NCBI GenBank assembly: GCA_945873105.1
Contig: CAMCBW010000013.1
Span: 54,978-118,977, forward strand
Reading direction: 5' to 3'
Origin: Tangfeifania diversioriginum
GTDB taxonomy: Bacteria; Bacteroidota; Bacteroidia; Bacteroidales; Prolixibacteraceae
DNA: 64,000 nucleotides
A program made the position numbers and the translations under genes. Every line of letters starts with the position of its first letter. The first letter of the stretch is position 1. This document shows, in pieces, positions 32,845 to 40,960 of the stretch. The notes beneath the pieces are model-generated. The model saw only the letters and a list, made by a program, of their open reading frames with translations, had not been told where the DNA came from and ran no database searches.

Positions 32845-34855
32845 GGTCTCCTCCTACAGTTCTTGCTATTACGATCGGGGAAATTTTTTCTACTCCAAAA
32901 TTAGTAAATAAATGGCCCAATTCCTTCACTGTCGCACCACTATCAAAAATATCATCCACCAATAAGATTCGCTTCCCGCTAAGTAACTGAGCATTCACAA
33001 ATGAAAATGCACCCTTCACATTGTCAGATTTCAAGACCCCGTTCTCAAATGCCTTCTGCTCGCTGGTCGGCCTGATTTTCACCAGATCATGTGATATCGG
33101 AATCTTTAAAAGGTCAGCCAGTCTTACGGCAAAATTTTTCACCAAATCACCTGAAGTAGTTGGAGGCACGTATACTACAAGGTCAAACTCCTCCCTGCCG
33201 AATATCTTTCGAAAGGCCTTCAGCGTCAGATTCAGCAAGAAATCGGGAAACTCCTCTTTGGTAACATATTTGCATCGATGCAAAGTAGCACCAACATTTG
33301 AAAAGCCATAATAACTGGCAGCAACTCCATTCACAATTGATGAATCTTTCGATATTACTTCCAGGATCGGAAAATAGTCTTCCCTAAACTCCCGCAATTT
33401 TTGGTGCCATTCTTCATTGTAAACAACTTGAATCTTTTTCAAGCCTGTATTGTCGCAATTTTTAAATTCGCTACACATCGAATCCCCCAGAAAATTGCAG
33501 AGATACTTCATCCTCGACTGAGTCGTATCAACATACTCAATCATGTGATCCAGATCAGATGTTTTGGAGGCTCTTAGCTCTTCGAAGAACCTGGGATCCA
33601 ATGCCGGAGCCTGGTTTATGTATTCAAATCTTTTGTTTTTACCCAGCATTACCTCTCTTACGATACCCTGTTCAATTAAATCTGACTTAATAACCCTTAT
33701 TTGGGTTTGTTTGAGATTTGTTTTTCTGGCAATTTCACGTTCACCCAAAAGCTCATTTCTAATGACAGAGATGACCTTTTGGTATTTTGCAACCGATGGT
33801 CTTCCTCCTTCAATGAATGAAAGTGGCAATCTTCTATCCTCCGGATTGTAAAACAAAATGATCCAGGTTGGCTTACCATCTCTTCCTGCCCTGCCGATCT
33901 CCTGGTAATAGTGGATTGGACTTTGAGGAATCTGGGTATGAACAATAAACCGGATATCTGGTTTGTCGATCCCCATTCCCAATGCATTGGTGGAGATCAC
34001 ACATTTCCATCGGTTATCCATTAGTCCATTCTCCACGGCAACTCTTGAATCTGCATCCAGGCCCGCATTATAGCCAATTACCGGGAGATTCAGGTATTCA
34101 AACCATTTTGCATAAATTTCGGTATCAACTCTGGTGCCGGTATATAAAATACCTGTACCCGGGATCTTGTCTAAATTCTGTCCAAGCCATAGCAGCTTTT
34201 CGTCCTCCGACTTAACTTTAACCACATAAAGTCGAAAATTCTCGCGTAACAAGTTGCCTCTCAAGATTGTAATATTGCCTCCAATCTGGGATGCTACATC
34301 TGCCTCTACTTTTTTGGTAGCAGTGGCAGTGGTGGCCAAAACCGGTAAGCCCGCTGGTAGCAGTTTGACCAAATTAATGATTCTCCTAAAGGCTGGTCTG
34401 AAATCATGCCCCCATACCGAAATGCAGTGTGCTTCATCGATCACTACCATGGAGAGCTTCAATAGTCTTGTTGCCTCTATCCACTCACTATTTTCCTGTC
34501 TTTCAGGGGCAATGTAGAGAATTTTAACCTCTCCTAATTTTGCCGCTGCAATAATTTGGCTGTTTTCCTCGGGTGACTGTTCACTATTGATACATTTTGC
34601 AGGTATTCCCAGACTATTTAATTTTTTGACCTGATCCCGCATAAGGGCGATCAGCGGAGAGAATACCACCGTAGTTCCGTCAAAGAGAATGGCTGGAAAT
34701 TGGAAGCACAATGATTTCCCATAACCTGTCTTTTCGATCAGCAGTACACGTTCTCCCTTCATGATCCGTTCAATGGTATTCCATTGATCGTCATAAAAAG
34801 CGTCTAATTTGAACAGGGACTTGAGTTTTTCTTCTAATTCCTGCCGCAAAGTCAT
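32837..34855 (-). CDS. RecQ-type DNA helicase fused to a C-terminal phosphoribosyltransferase
   Basis: The protein has 672 residues. RecA-like helicase domains span about 15-345: Walker A TGYGKS at 43-48, DEAH at 140-143, ATTATAT near 174 and arginine-finger motif QEIGRAGRDG at 318-327. A winged helix follows at about 360-415 (REIARKTNLKQTQIRVIK). A cysteine cluster then has C453, C461 and C467, with T470 where RecQ proteins carry the fourth zinc cysteine. Residues of about 500-672 are a type I phosphoribosyltransferase-like domain with PRPP loop ILLVDDIFDSGAT (630-642). No HRDC domain is seen. The gene is first in a two-gene unit with the dprA-like gene. Confidence 0.92.
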   Translation of the reverse strand: MTLRQELEEKLKSLFKLDAFYDDQWNTIERIMKGERVLLIEKTGYGKSLCFQFPAILFDGTTVVFSPLIALMRDQVKKLNSLGIPAKCINSEQSPEENSQIIAAAKLGEVKILYIAPERQENSEWIEATRLLKLSMVVIDEAHCISVWGHDFRPAFRRIINLVKLLPAGLPVLATTATATKKVEADVASQIGGNITILRGNLLRENFRLYVVKVKSEDEKLLWLGQNLDKIPGTGILYTGTRVDTEIYAKWFEYLNLPVIGYNAGLDADSRVAVENGLMDNRWKCVISTNALGMGIDKPDIRFIVHTQIPQSPIHYYQEIGRAGRDGKPTWIILFYNPEDRRLPLSFIEGGRPSVAKYQKVISVIRNELLGEREIARKTNLKQTQIRVIKSDLIEQGIVREVMLGKNKRFEYINQAPALDPRFFEELRASKTSDLDHMIEYVDTTQSRMKYLCNFLGDSMCSEFKNCDNTGLKKIQVVYNEEWHQKLREFREDYFPILEVISKDSSIVNGVAASYYGFSNVGATLHRCKYVTKEEFPDFLLNLTLKAFRKIFGREEFDLVVYVPPTTSGDLVKNFAVRLADLLKIPISHDLVKIRPTSEQKAFENGVLKSDNVKGAFSFVNAQLLSGKRILLVDDIFDSGATVKELGHLFTNFGVEKISPIVIARTVGGDLV

Positions 34856-34880
34856 GGGATATTGGGATTAGGAGTTACAC

Positions 34881-34978
34881 GCATTAGTAAATATACCGAA
34901 AAAAAAGGAGATTTACCCTGTGAATTAGAGGAATTTTTAGGCAGAAGTAGGTGCATTAGTCTCATATTTTACTAATAT
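34881..34978. promoter_or_regulatory. Shared control region between recQ-PRTase and SRAP genes
   Basis: The divergent genes share 129 bp. GCATTAGT occurs at 34881-34888 and 34953-34960. The second copy starts an inverted pair ATTAGT-N10-ACTAAT (34955-34976). These may be binding sites of a common regulator. No clear SOS box is recognised. Confidence 0.35.
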
Positions 34979-34984
34979 TGCCCT

Positions 34985-35806
34985 ATGTGCGGACGATTTG
35001 TACAGGTGATCGACCTGGAACTATTTGTGAAACGGTTTGGGGTAAACAGCCCGCCGGAGATCAACCTGGCCTCCAACTACAACGTGGCTGTAGGAGATCT
35101 GGCCTATGTGATCACCAACGACAAACCCACCGATCTGCAGGCTTTCCAGTTTGGCCTCACCCCCTCCTGGGCACAGAAGAAGATGTACCTGATCAACGCC
35201 CGTTCGGAGGGAGATTTCAATCCAGGGAACGACGTCCACTATACCGGACAGCTGGGCATCGTCAACAAGCCCTCTTTCCGCACCTCCATCCGTTCCAAAA
35301 GGTGCCTCGTGATAGCCAGCGGCTACATCGAAGGACCGGAGAAGGAGCGGCTGAACAAGCCCTTTCTCCTTACGAAAAAAAACGAAGAGCTCTTCTGCTT
35401 TGCCGGTATCTGGGATACCTGGGTCGACAACACCACCGGAGCAATAACCAACTCCTTCACCATCATCACCACGGTAGCCAACTCCGTTACGCAGGAGATC
35501 GGGCACCACCGCTCACCGGTCGTGCTCGACCAGAAAGATGAGCAGAAGTGGCTGGATGACTCGCTGCCGCTGGAGGAGGTGCTTGGATTGCTCAAACCCT
35601 ATCCGGGGGAGCTCTTCAAGGCAGAGGCCATCTCCATCAAGATCAAGGATCCGCACAACAAGAGCAAGGATTACATTGTCCCGATCGAACCCAATGGTCC
35701 CACCGAATACGGATCGATCGTCACGAAAGATCTGAAGCTGCAGGGAATGGGCAGCGGCAAACGGAAGCAGGAGCCGCCGCCGGAAATACAGGGGAAGTTG
35801 TTTTAG
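34985..35806 (+). CDS. SRAP (HMCES/YedK) abasic-site DNA-protein crosslinking protein
   Basis: This 273-residue SRAP protein starts MCGRF. After Met removal Cys2 becomes the N-terminal nucleophile that forms a thiazolidine link to abasic sites in single-stranded DNA. Other family residues are seen in the segments LASNYNVAV, FGLTPSWAQ, INARSEG and FRTSIRSKRCLVIASGYIE (catalytic glutamate), and in GHHRSPVVL near residue 175 (histidine). Members protect replication forks from abasic lesions. It is divergent from recQ-PRTase and its last codons overlap the end of higA, so it sits inside a DNA-repair neighbourhood. Confidence 0.95.
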   Translation: MCGRFVQVIDLELFVKRFGVNSPPEINLASNYNVAVGDLAYVITNDKPTDLQAFQFGLTPSWAQKKMYLINARSEGDFNPGNDVHYTGQLGIVNKPSFRTSIRSKRCLVIASGYIEGPEKERLNKPFLLTKKNEELFCFAGIWDTWVDNTTGAITNSFTIITTVANSVTQEIGHHRSPVVLDQKDEQKWLDDSLPLEEVLGLLKPYPGELFKAEAISIKIKDPHNKSKDYIVPIEPNGPTEYGSIVTKDLKLQGMGSGKRKQEPPPEIQGKLF

Positions 35807-36108
35807 GCGGCGTAATCCTCTTTTTTCTTAATCTTATTTAGTTCTACTTGTTTGTTTTTAAAGGCTTCCTCTAAATCATAATCGTCTTGCAATCCCAACC
35901 AGAATTTAGGTGAAGTTCCAAAATACAAACTCAGTCTGAGTGCAGTATCTGCGGTTATTGCCCTTGCTCCTTTTAATATTGCAGACGTTCTGGTTTGAGG
36001 GATTCCAATATCCTTTGATAACTTGTATGCCGTTATATTCATTGGTTTTAGAAATTCTTCCGAAAGAATTTCTCCGGGATGTATATTTGCCAATGTTTCC
36101 ATAACCAA
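35803..36108 (-). CDS. higA: HigA antitoxin (XRE family)
   Basis: The 101-residue protein begins with the HigA/VapI signature (NIHPGEILSEEFLKPMNITA) followed by the helix-turn-helix (LSKDIGIPQTRTSAILKG, then TADTALRLSLYFGTSPKFW). It is the second gene, 7 bp behind higB, the normal order for HigBA. Its stop overlaps the convergent SRAP gene by 4 bp. Confidence 0.93.
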   Translation of the reverse strand: MVMETLANIHPGEILSEEFLKPMNITAYKLSKDIGIPQTRTSAILKGARAITADTALRLSLYFGTSPKFWLGLQDDYDLEEAFKNKQVELNKIKKKEDYAA

Positions 36109-36115
36109 TTAATTC

Positions 36116-36397
36116 TTAGTGATAATCAATAATTTTTACTTGTTCCGATAGCCCTTCACTCCATTGGAATATGATTCTCCATTGATTATTAATTCTGATG
36201 CTGTAAAATCCTTCAAGATTGCCACTCAACTTTTCAAGCCTATTCGATGGAGGAATTCTTAAGTCATTTATTGTTTGTGAGTTATTTAACATTCTTAATT
36301 TTCGTCGGCCAATACTCTGTATGTCAAGTGGCATATTCTTCACTCTGGTACCGGACCAAATTAATTCTGTTTCCTTGTCTCCAAAGGTTAAGATCAT
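36116..36397 (-). CDS. higB: HigB toxin (RelE/ParE superfamily mRNA interferase)
   Basis: The start at 36397 (MILTFGDKETELIWSG) matches the family N-terminus; the open frame extends nine codons further without homology. The HigB core is clear: IGRRKLRMLNNSQTINDLRI-type helices, then PPSNRLEKLSGNLEGFYSIR and INNQWRIIFQW, ending VKIIDYH. HigB cleaves mRNA on the ribosome when HigA is depleted. The 93-residue length is typical. Confidence 0.93.
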   Translation of the reverse strand: MILTFGDKETELIWSGTRVKNMPLDIQSIGRRKLRMLNNSQTINDLRIPPSNRLEKLSGNLEGFYSIRINNQWRIIFQWSEGLSEQVKIIDYH

Positions 36398-36430
36398 GAT
36401 TACGGCAATCGTTACTAACGCCAAAGATAA

Positions 36431-36459
36431 GTAAATAATGATGGCAAGGTAAATAATGA
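36431..36459. promoter_or_regulatory. Direct repeat upstream of higBA (putative HigA operator)
   Basis: GTAAATAATGA occurs at 36431-36441 and again at 36449-36459, 18 bp apart, about 35-60 bp upstream of the higB start. Placement suits an autoregulatory site. Confidence 0.4.
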
Positions 36460-36548
36460 AGGGAATAATTTGTGAACAGGGTTAAAAATTCAGGTAGAAA
36501 TTTTCTATAGGACGCCTAACTAAAAGCTAACAGCCAATAGCTTCCTCC

Positions 36549-39488
36549 TCATCCCTTCGGATTCGGCTTATACGGCAGCTTCGCCATCTTCTCCACCTCC
36601 AGTGAGGGAAAGCCGAACTCCTGCACCACCTTCCCCAGGATCAGGTAGACGCCCGGCCCCTTGAAGGGGTAGTTCTTCAGCGAATCGGGGAAATGCACGG
36701 TATCGAAGAAATTACCGGTCTGGTCGATGAAGGTCCCGAAGTGCATGATCTCCCGCTTGCTGGTCCGGACATACTTGATGGTGACCATCCGCCCCACCAT
36801 CCGGATCTTCCGGCCGAGGTGCTGCAGCAGCTCCCTGGCCATCACCTCCCCCCTGAAGCTGGTCTGGAGCAGGTCGAACAGGCTCATGCTCACCGGGAAG
36901 CCCAGCAGCTCGATCTCGTCGTAGGCATCCTCGATGGGCGAATAGTCGAGCACCGGCATCTCGAAGCGCTTGTGCTCGGTGGGGAACATGGCGGCCGAAT
37001 GCGCCAGCACCGGCACCTTCCGCAGGTAGAGCTGCGACTCCCACAGGAGAGAGCATTTGTTCTCCTCCAGCGTACGAAAGGCCCCCAACCTTACCAGGAT
37101 GACCAGTTGCTCCTTGCCCACCGGCACCCTGTCGATGAATTCGTGGATGGAGCGGTAGGGGCCGTGGCATTTACGCTCGCTCACGATCAGCTCGATGGTG
37201 GTGCTCTCCAGGTTCTGCACATGGACAAATCCCATGAAAATGGTCTTGCCGACAATCCTGGTAAGGTTCAGGCTCCGGTTGATGCAGGGCAGTTCGAGGG
37301 TGGCACCCTGCCGCTGCGCCTCGTTGAAATAGACCCAGGTATGGTAGAATCCGCCGAAATTGTTGATCACCGCCACCATAAATTCCAGCGGATGATGCGC
37401 CTTGAGGTAGAGGCTCTGGAAACTCTCGACGGCATAGGAGGCGGAGTGGGCCTTCGAGAAGGAGTAGCCGGCAAAGGATTCGATCTGCCGCCACACCTCC
37501 CTGGCCAGCTCCTCCGGATGACCCAACTCCCGGCAGTTGGCAAAATACTTCTCCTCGATCAGCCTGAACTCCCTGAGCGACCGGAACTTCCCCGACATGG
37601 CCCGCCGCAGCACATCGGCCTCGGCCAGGTCGAGCCCGGCAAAATGGTGGGCCACCTTGATCACATCCTCCTGGTAGACCATCACCCCGTAGGTCTCACG
37701 CAGCTGCTCCTCCAGGATGGGGTGGAGATAGGTGAAACCGCCGGGGTTGTGGAACCGCTTGATGTACTCGCGCATCATCCCCGACTTGGCCACCCCCGGC
37801 CGGATGATCGAGCTGGCTGCCACCAGGCTGATGTAGTTGTCGCACCGAAGTTTCTTGAGCAGTCCGCGCATGGCCGGACTCTCGATGTAAAAGCAGCCGA
37901 TGGTCTCCCCCTCCTTCAGTTGTTGCCGCACTTTCGGATCGACGAAAAAACGGTCGACCTGGTGGATGTCGATCTCCTTGCCCCCGTTTTCGACGATGAT
38001 CTCCACCGCCTCCCGGATGTGGCCAATCCCCCGCTGACTGAGGATATCCAGCTTCTCGAACCCCATCTCCTCGGCGATGTACATGTCCCACTGGGTGGTG
38101 AGGAAACCCTTGGGGGGCATGTCCAGGGCGGTGTAATAGGTGATGGGCTCCTCCGTCACCAGCATCCCGCCGGCGTGGATCGTCCGCATGTTGGGAAAAT
38201 CGAGCACCTCCTGCCCCAGGGTCCGGATTAGGTTAGCCGTCTCGTAGTTGTTGTAGCTGTTTTGTGGGTCGTTCACCAACAGGTCGATCTCCTCCTTGGG
38301 CAATCCGAACACCTTGCCCAGCTCCCGGATGATGGACTTGTCACGGAAGGTGGAGGTGGCGCCCAGCAGGGCGGCATGGTTCTTTCCGTACCGCTTGAAG
38401 ATGTAGTCCTGCACCTGGTCGCGGTCTTTCCACGAGAAATCGATGTCGAAGTCGGGCGCGCTGGTCCGCTTGGGGTTGAGGAACCGCTCGAAATAGAGGT
38501 CGAGCTTGATGGGATCTACATCGGTGATCCGCAGGCAGTAAGCCACGATGCTGTTGGCGCCGCTGCCGCGCCCCACATGGTAAAAGCCCCTGGACATGCT
38601 GTAATGGATCACGTCCCAGGCGATCAGGAAATAGGAGGAGAAGCCGAGGTTGTCGATGATCTCCAGCTCGTGCCGGATCCGCTCTTTGGCCACCTGGTTG
38701 TTCTTGCCATAGCGGTAGAGCATCCCGTCGTCTGCCAGTTTCTGCAGCAACAGCCGGTCGTCCTCCTTCGTCTTGCTGTAGGTCCGCTTGTTTTTGCTCA
38801 CCTTGAATTCAATGTCGATGGAGCACTGCTCCATCAGCCACTCGGTATTCTCGATGATCTCGGGATAGTACTGAAAGATCTCGTGCAGCTTCCAGGGGGC
38901 CACCATCACCTGTTCGGGATCGGCAAACTGGTGCGGCTGCAGCTTGCTCAGCAGGGTATTGTGGTCGATGGCCCGCAAGCATTTGTGGATCAGCAGTGAC
39001 TTGTCGTCCAGGAGGGTGACGGGCTGCCAGACGACCAGTTTTTCGGGGTAGTCGAGGTAGCCGGAGGTGACCAGCTTGTTGACCTGGTGGGGCCGTATGC
39101 CGGTGAACTCATTGTCGGCCAGTGCCGAACCCGGCATCTTCCCGAAGGGATAGATCACAAATACCTGCTTGAAATCCGGAGCCTCCTCCCCAAATTTCTT
39201 TCCGCTCAGGTTGTGCTGGGTGAGGTATTCGTTCAGCTCACGGAACCCCTCCCTGTTTTTGGCCACCGCGACAAAGAGCAGTTCGTCTTCATTCCGGAAC
39301 TCGACTCCGGCAATGGGTTTGATGTTCCGCTCCTTCGCCTTTTTGATGAATTCGGGTATTCCCATGGAGGTATTGATGTCAGTCAGCGCAAGCGCAGAGA
39401 TCCCCTTCACCGCGGCTTGGTCGAGCAGCTGGTCGATGGCCATGGTTCCGTAGCGGAGGCTGTAATAGGAGTGGGTGTTGAGGTACAT
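36549..39488 (-). CDS. dnaE2: DNA polymerase III alpha-like, DnaE2/ImuC type
   Basis: This C-family polymerase has 979 residues, shorter than replicative DnaE (about 1150 or more). The PHP domain is degenerate. The usual H-x-H near the N-terminus reads L-N-T-H-S, and ALTDHGN is ALTDINT (residues 34-40). The palm is intact, with VGRGSGANS (305-313) and catalytic aspartates in PDFDIDF (345-351). Helix-hairpin-helix and OB domains follow near the C-terminus (RMVGRMVTIKYV). Pairing with a Y-family polymerase gene 58 bp upstream marks it as the translesion DnaE2 rather than the replicase. No tau-binding or obvious clamp-binding tail is seen. Confidence 0.9.
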   Translation of the reverse strand: MYLNTHSYYSLRYGTMAIDQLLDQAAVKGISALALTDINTSMGIPEFIKKAKERNIKPIAGVEFRNEDELLFVAVAKNREGFRELNEYLTQHNLSGKKFGEEAPDFKQVFVIYPFGKMPGSALADNEFTGIRPHQVNKLVTSGYLDYPEKLVVWQPVTLLDDKSLLIHKCLRAIDHNTLLSKLQPHQFADPEQVMVAPWKLHEIFQYYPEIIENTEWLMEQCSIDIEFKVSKNKRTYSKTKEDDRLLLQKLADDGMLYRYGKNNQVAKERIRHELEIIDNLGFSSYFLIAWDVIHYSMSRGFYHVGRGSGANSIVAYCLRITDVDPIKLDLYFERFLNPKRTSAPDFDIDFSWKDRDQVQDYIFKRYGKNHAALLGATSTFRDKSIIRELGKVFGLPKEEIDLLVNDPQNSYNNYETANLIRTLGQEVLDFPNMRTIHAGGMLVTEEPITYYTALDMPPKGFLTTQWDMYIAEEMGFEKLDILSQRGIGHIREAVEIIVENGGKEIDIHQVDRFFVDPKVRQQLKEGETIGCFYIESPAMRGLLKKLRCDNYISLVAASSIIRPGVAKSGMMREYIKRFHNPGGFTYLHPILEEQLRETYGVMVYQEDVIKVAHHFAGLDLAEADVLRRAMSGKFRSLREFRLIEEKYFANCRELGHPEELAREVWRQIESFAGYSFSKAHSASYAVESFQSLYLKAHHPLEFMVAVINNFGGFYHTWVYFNEAQRQGATLELPCINRSLNLTRIVGKTIFMGFVHVQNLESTTIELIVSERKCHGPYRSIHEFIDRVPVGKEQLVILVRLGAFRTLEENKCSLLWESQLYLRKVPVLAHSAAMFPTEHKRFEMPVLDYSPIEDAYDEIELLGFPVSMSLFDLLQTSFRGEVMARELLQHLGRKIRMVGRMVTIKYVRTSKREIMHFGTFIDQTGNFFDTVHFPDSLKNYPFKGPGVYLILGKVVQEFGFPSLEVEKMAKLPYKPNPKG

Positions 39489-39510
39489 GGGGAAGAGTTG
39501 AGTGGGAGAA

Positions 39511-39565
39511 GGGGATGATTAAAACCTGACAGGTTTGGCAAACCTGTCAGGTTTTAATCATCCCC
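39511..39565. repeat. 26-bp perfect inverted repeat spanning the dinB stop codon
   Basis: Arms 39511-39536 and 39540-39565 are perfect complements around a GGC loop. The core is AAAACCTGACAGGTTT. The dinB stop (39549-39547) and its last four codons lie inside the right arm, and the dnaE2 start is 22 bp past the left arm. The hairpin could attenuate or stabilise the downstream message. AACCTGTCAGGTT palindromes are also seen scattered in Bacteroidota genomes. Confidence 0.85.
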
Positions 39566-40704
39566 GAGGCGCGCCGGATCGCTCCTGCCCCAAAGCGGAG
39601 CCGGATCTTGTCCATGGAGAGATAGAGCTTGATCCGCTCTTCGTTGTCTTCGAAGAGGTCGAGCTGCTGCACCCCGTGGATCAGCCCTCCCAGTTTCACC
39701 CCCACCAGGCGGATCAGCATCCTTCGTTCGTAGAGCCGTTTGAACAGCTCCCTGACGACCCCGATCAGCACATGGTCGAAGGAGGTGTAGGCGATCTTCT
39801 TCTGCAGGGTATGCGTGTCGTAATTGGCGTACCGGATCTTCACCGTTACCACCGAGGTAAGCTTCTCATGCTTGCGCAGTTTGAAGCAGAGCTTCTCGGT
39901 CATCGAGATCATCAGCTGGTCGAGCATCGCCACATCGATGGTGTCGGTCTCGAAGGTACGCTCCTTGCTCATCGACTTCTCCTCGCTGTAGGGGACCACT
40001 GGGGTAAAATCGATGCCGTGGGCGCGCCGCCAGATCTCGGTTCCGTTCTTGCCCAGCACACTCTGCACCATCTCCACCGGAACGGAGCTCAGCGTCTGGA
40101 TGGTGGAGACCCCCATCGACCGCAGCAGCTGGTAACTCTTGCCCCCCACCCCGGGAATCTTCCTGATCGACAAAGGGTTCAGAAAGGGCTGGACAAAATT
40201 TTTGTCTACCTGCTTCTCCCCATTGGGTTTGGCCTCACCGGTGGCAATCTTGCTCACCGTCTTGTTCACCGAGAGGCCGAAGGAGATGGGCAACCCGGTT
40301 TCGCCCATGATCGCCTGACGCAGCTCGTGCGACCATTTGAGGGCCCCCCAGTAGCGGTCGATCCCGGAGATGTCGAGGTAGTGCTCGTCGATGGAGGCCT
40401 TTTCGTACATGGGCGCCTTGTCGGCAATCACATCCGTCACCAGTTTGGAGTATTTGCTGTAGAGGTCCATGTCGCCGCGGATCACCACCGCTTCTCGGCA
40501 GAGGTTCAGCGCCATCTTCATCGGCATGGCCGAATGAACCCCGAACCTGCGCGCCTCATAGCTGCAGCTGGCCACCACCCCGCGGTCGGAGATACCCCCA
40601 ATGACCACAGGCTTGCCAATCAGCTCCGAATTGACCAGCCGCTCTACCGATACGAAGAAGGTATCGAGATCCATGTGCAATATTGTTCTGTCCTGAAGCT
40701 GCAT
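39547..40704 (-). CDS. dinB: Y-family DNA polymerase (DinB / Pol IV type)
   Basis: This 385-residue translesion polymerase has metal-binding D12 in HMDLDTFF and the acidic pair D106-E107 in ASIDEHYLD. A histidine takes the place of the more common Ala/Val at the next position. Thumb HhH motif IRKIPGVGGKS and a little-finger domain follow. A beta-clamp-binding motif QLDLF is at about 347-351, with a 34-residue tail that ends inside an inverted repeat. It is first in the dinB-dnaE2 unit and divergent from the XRE-S24 regulator gene, which probably controls it. Confidence 0.93.
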   Translation of the reverse strand: MQLQDRTILHMDLDTFFVSVERLVNSELIGKPVVIGGISDRGVVASCSYEARRFGVHSAMPMKMALNLCREAVVIRGDMDLYSKYSKLVTDVIADKAPMYEKASIDEHYLDISGIDRYWGALKWSHELRQAIMGETGLPISFGLSVNKTVSKIATGEAKPNGEKQVDKNFVQPFLNPLSIRKIPGVGGKSYQLLRSMGVSTIQTLSSVPVEMVQSVLGKNGTEIWRRAHGIDFTPVVPYSEEKSMSKERTFETDTIDVAMLDQLMISMTEKLCFKLRKHEKLTSVVTVKIRYANYDTHTLQKKIAYTSFDHVLIGVVRELFKRLYERRMLIRLVGVKLGGLIHGVQQLDLFEDNEERIKLYLSMDKIRLRFGAGAIRRASGMIKT

Positions 40705-40815
40705 TTTCGGATATTGATCGTTACAAAAAGGCCAACTGTAAAGGGTTTGAAGGGTTGGAAATGTTTATAGGGTTACCCTTCGGCTTCGCTCAGGGACCGG
40801 TGGCTATTTTGATGG

Positions 40816-40869
40816 CATTTCAAACATTTCAAACATTTCAAACAATTCAAACATTTCAAACAATTGTTT
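40816..40869. repeat. 9-bp tandem repeat (CATTTCAAA) in the dinB / S24 control region
   Basis: Six 9-bp units lie in a row: CATTTCAAA three times, CAATTCAAA, CATTTCAAA and CAATTGTTT. They lie between the dinB start and the promoter of the S24 regulator. They could be regulator half-sites or simple slippage-prone DNA. Confidence 0.7.
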
Positions 40870-40871
40870 TC

Positions 40872-40919
40872 TTTGGTTCATTCGGAATAATTGTCTACTT
40901 TTGACTATATATATGTCAA
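40872..40919 (+). promoter_or_regulatory. Promoter and palindromic operator of the XRE-S24 regulator
   Basis: TTTG (40872-40875), 20 bp, then TACTTTTG (40896-40903) is a close match to the Bacteroidota promoter. The palindrome TTGAC-N9-GTCAA (40901-40919) overlaps the -7 element and the expected start site, a suitable place for autorepression. Translation starts at 40961. Confidence 0.55.
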
Positions 40920-40960
40920 TCGTGCGACTACAATATAACCTATTTTAAAACAATTGGAAC

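Noticed and set aside
36693..38231. A 512-codon open frame on the plus strand inside the DnaE2 gene
   Set aside because: It is antisense to a well-supported polymerase gene in GC-richer DNA, has biased His/Asp/Leu composition and no recognisable domain. It is a shadow frame.
39535..40770. A 411-codon plus-strand frame antisense to dinB
   Set aside because: Low-quality composition and complete overlap with the Y-family polymerase, whose catalytic motifs are intact.
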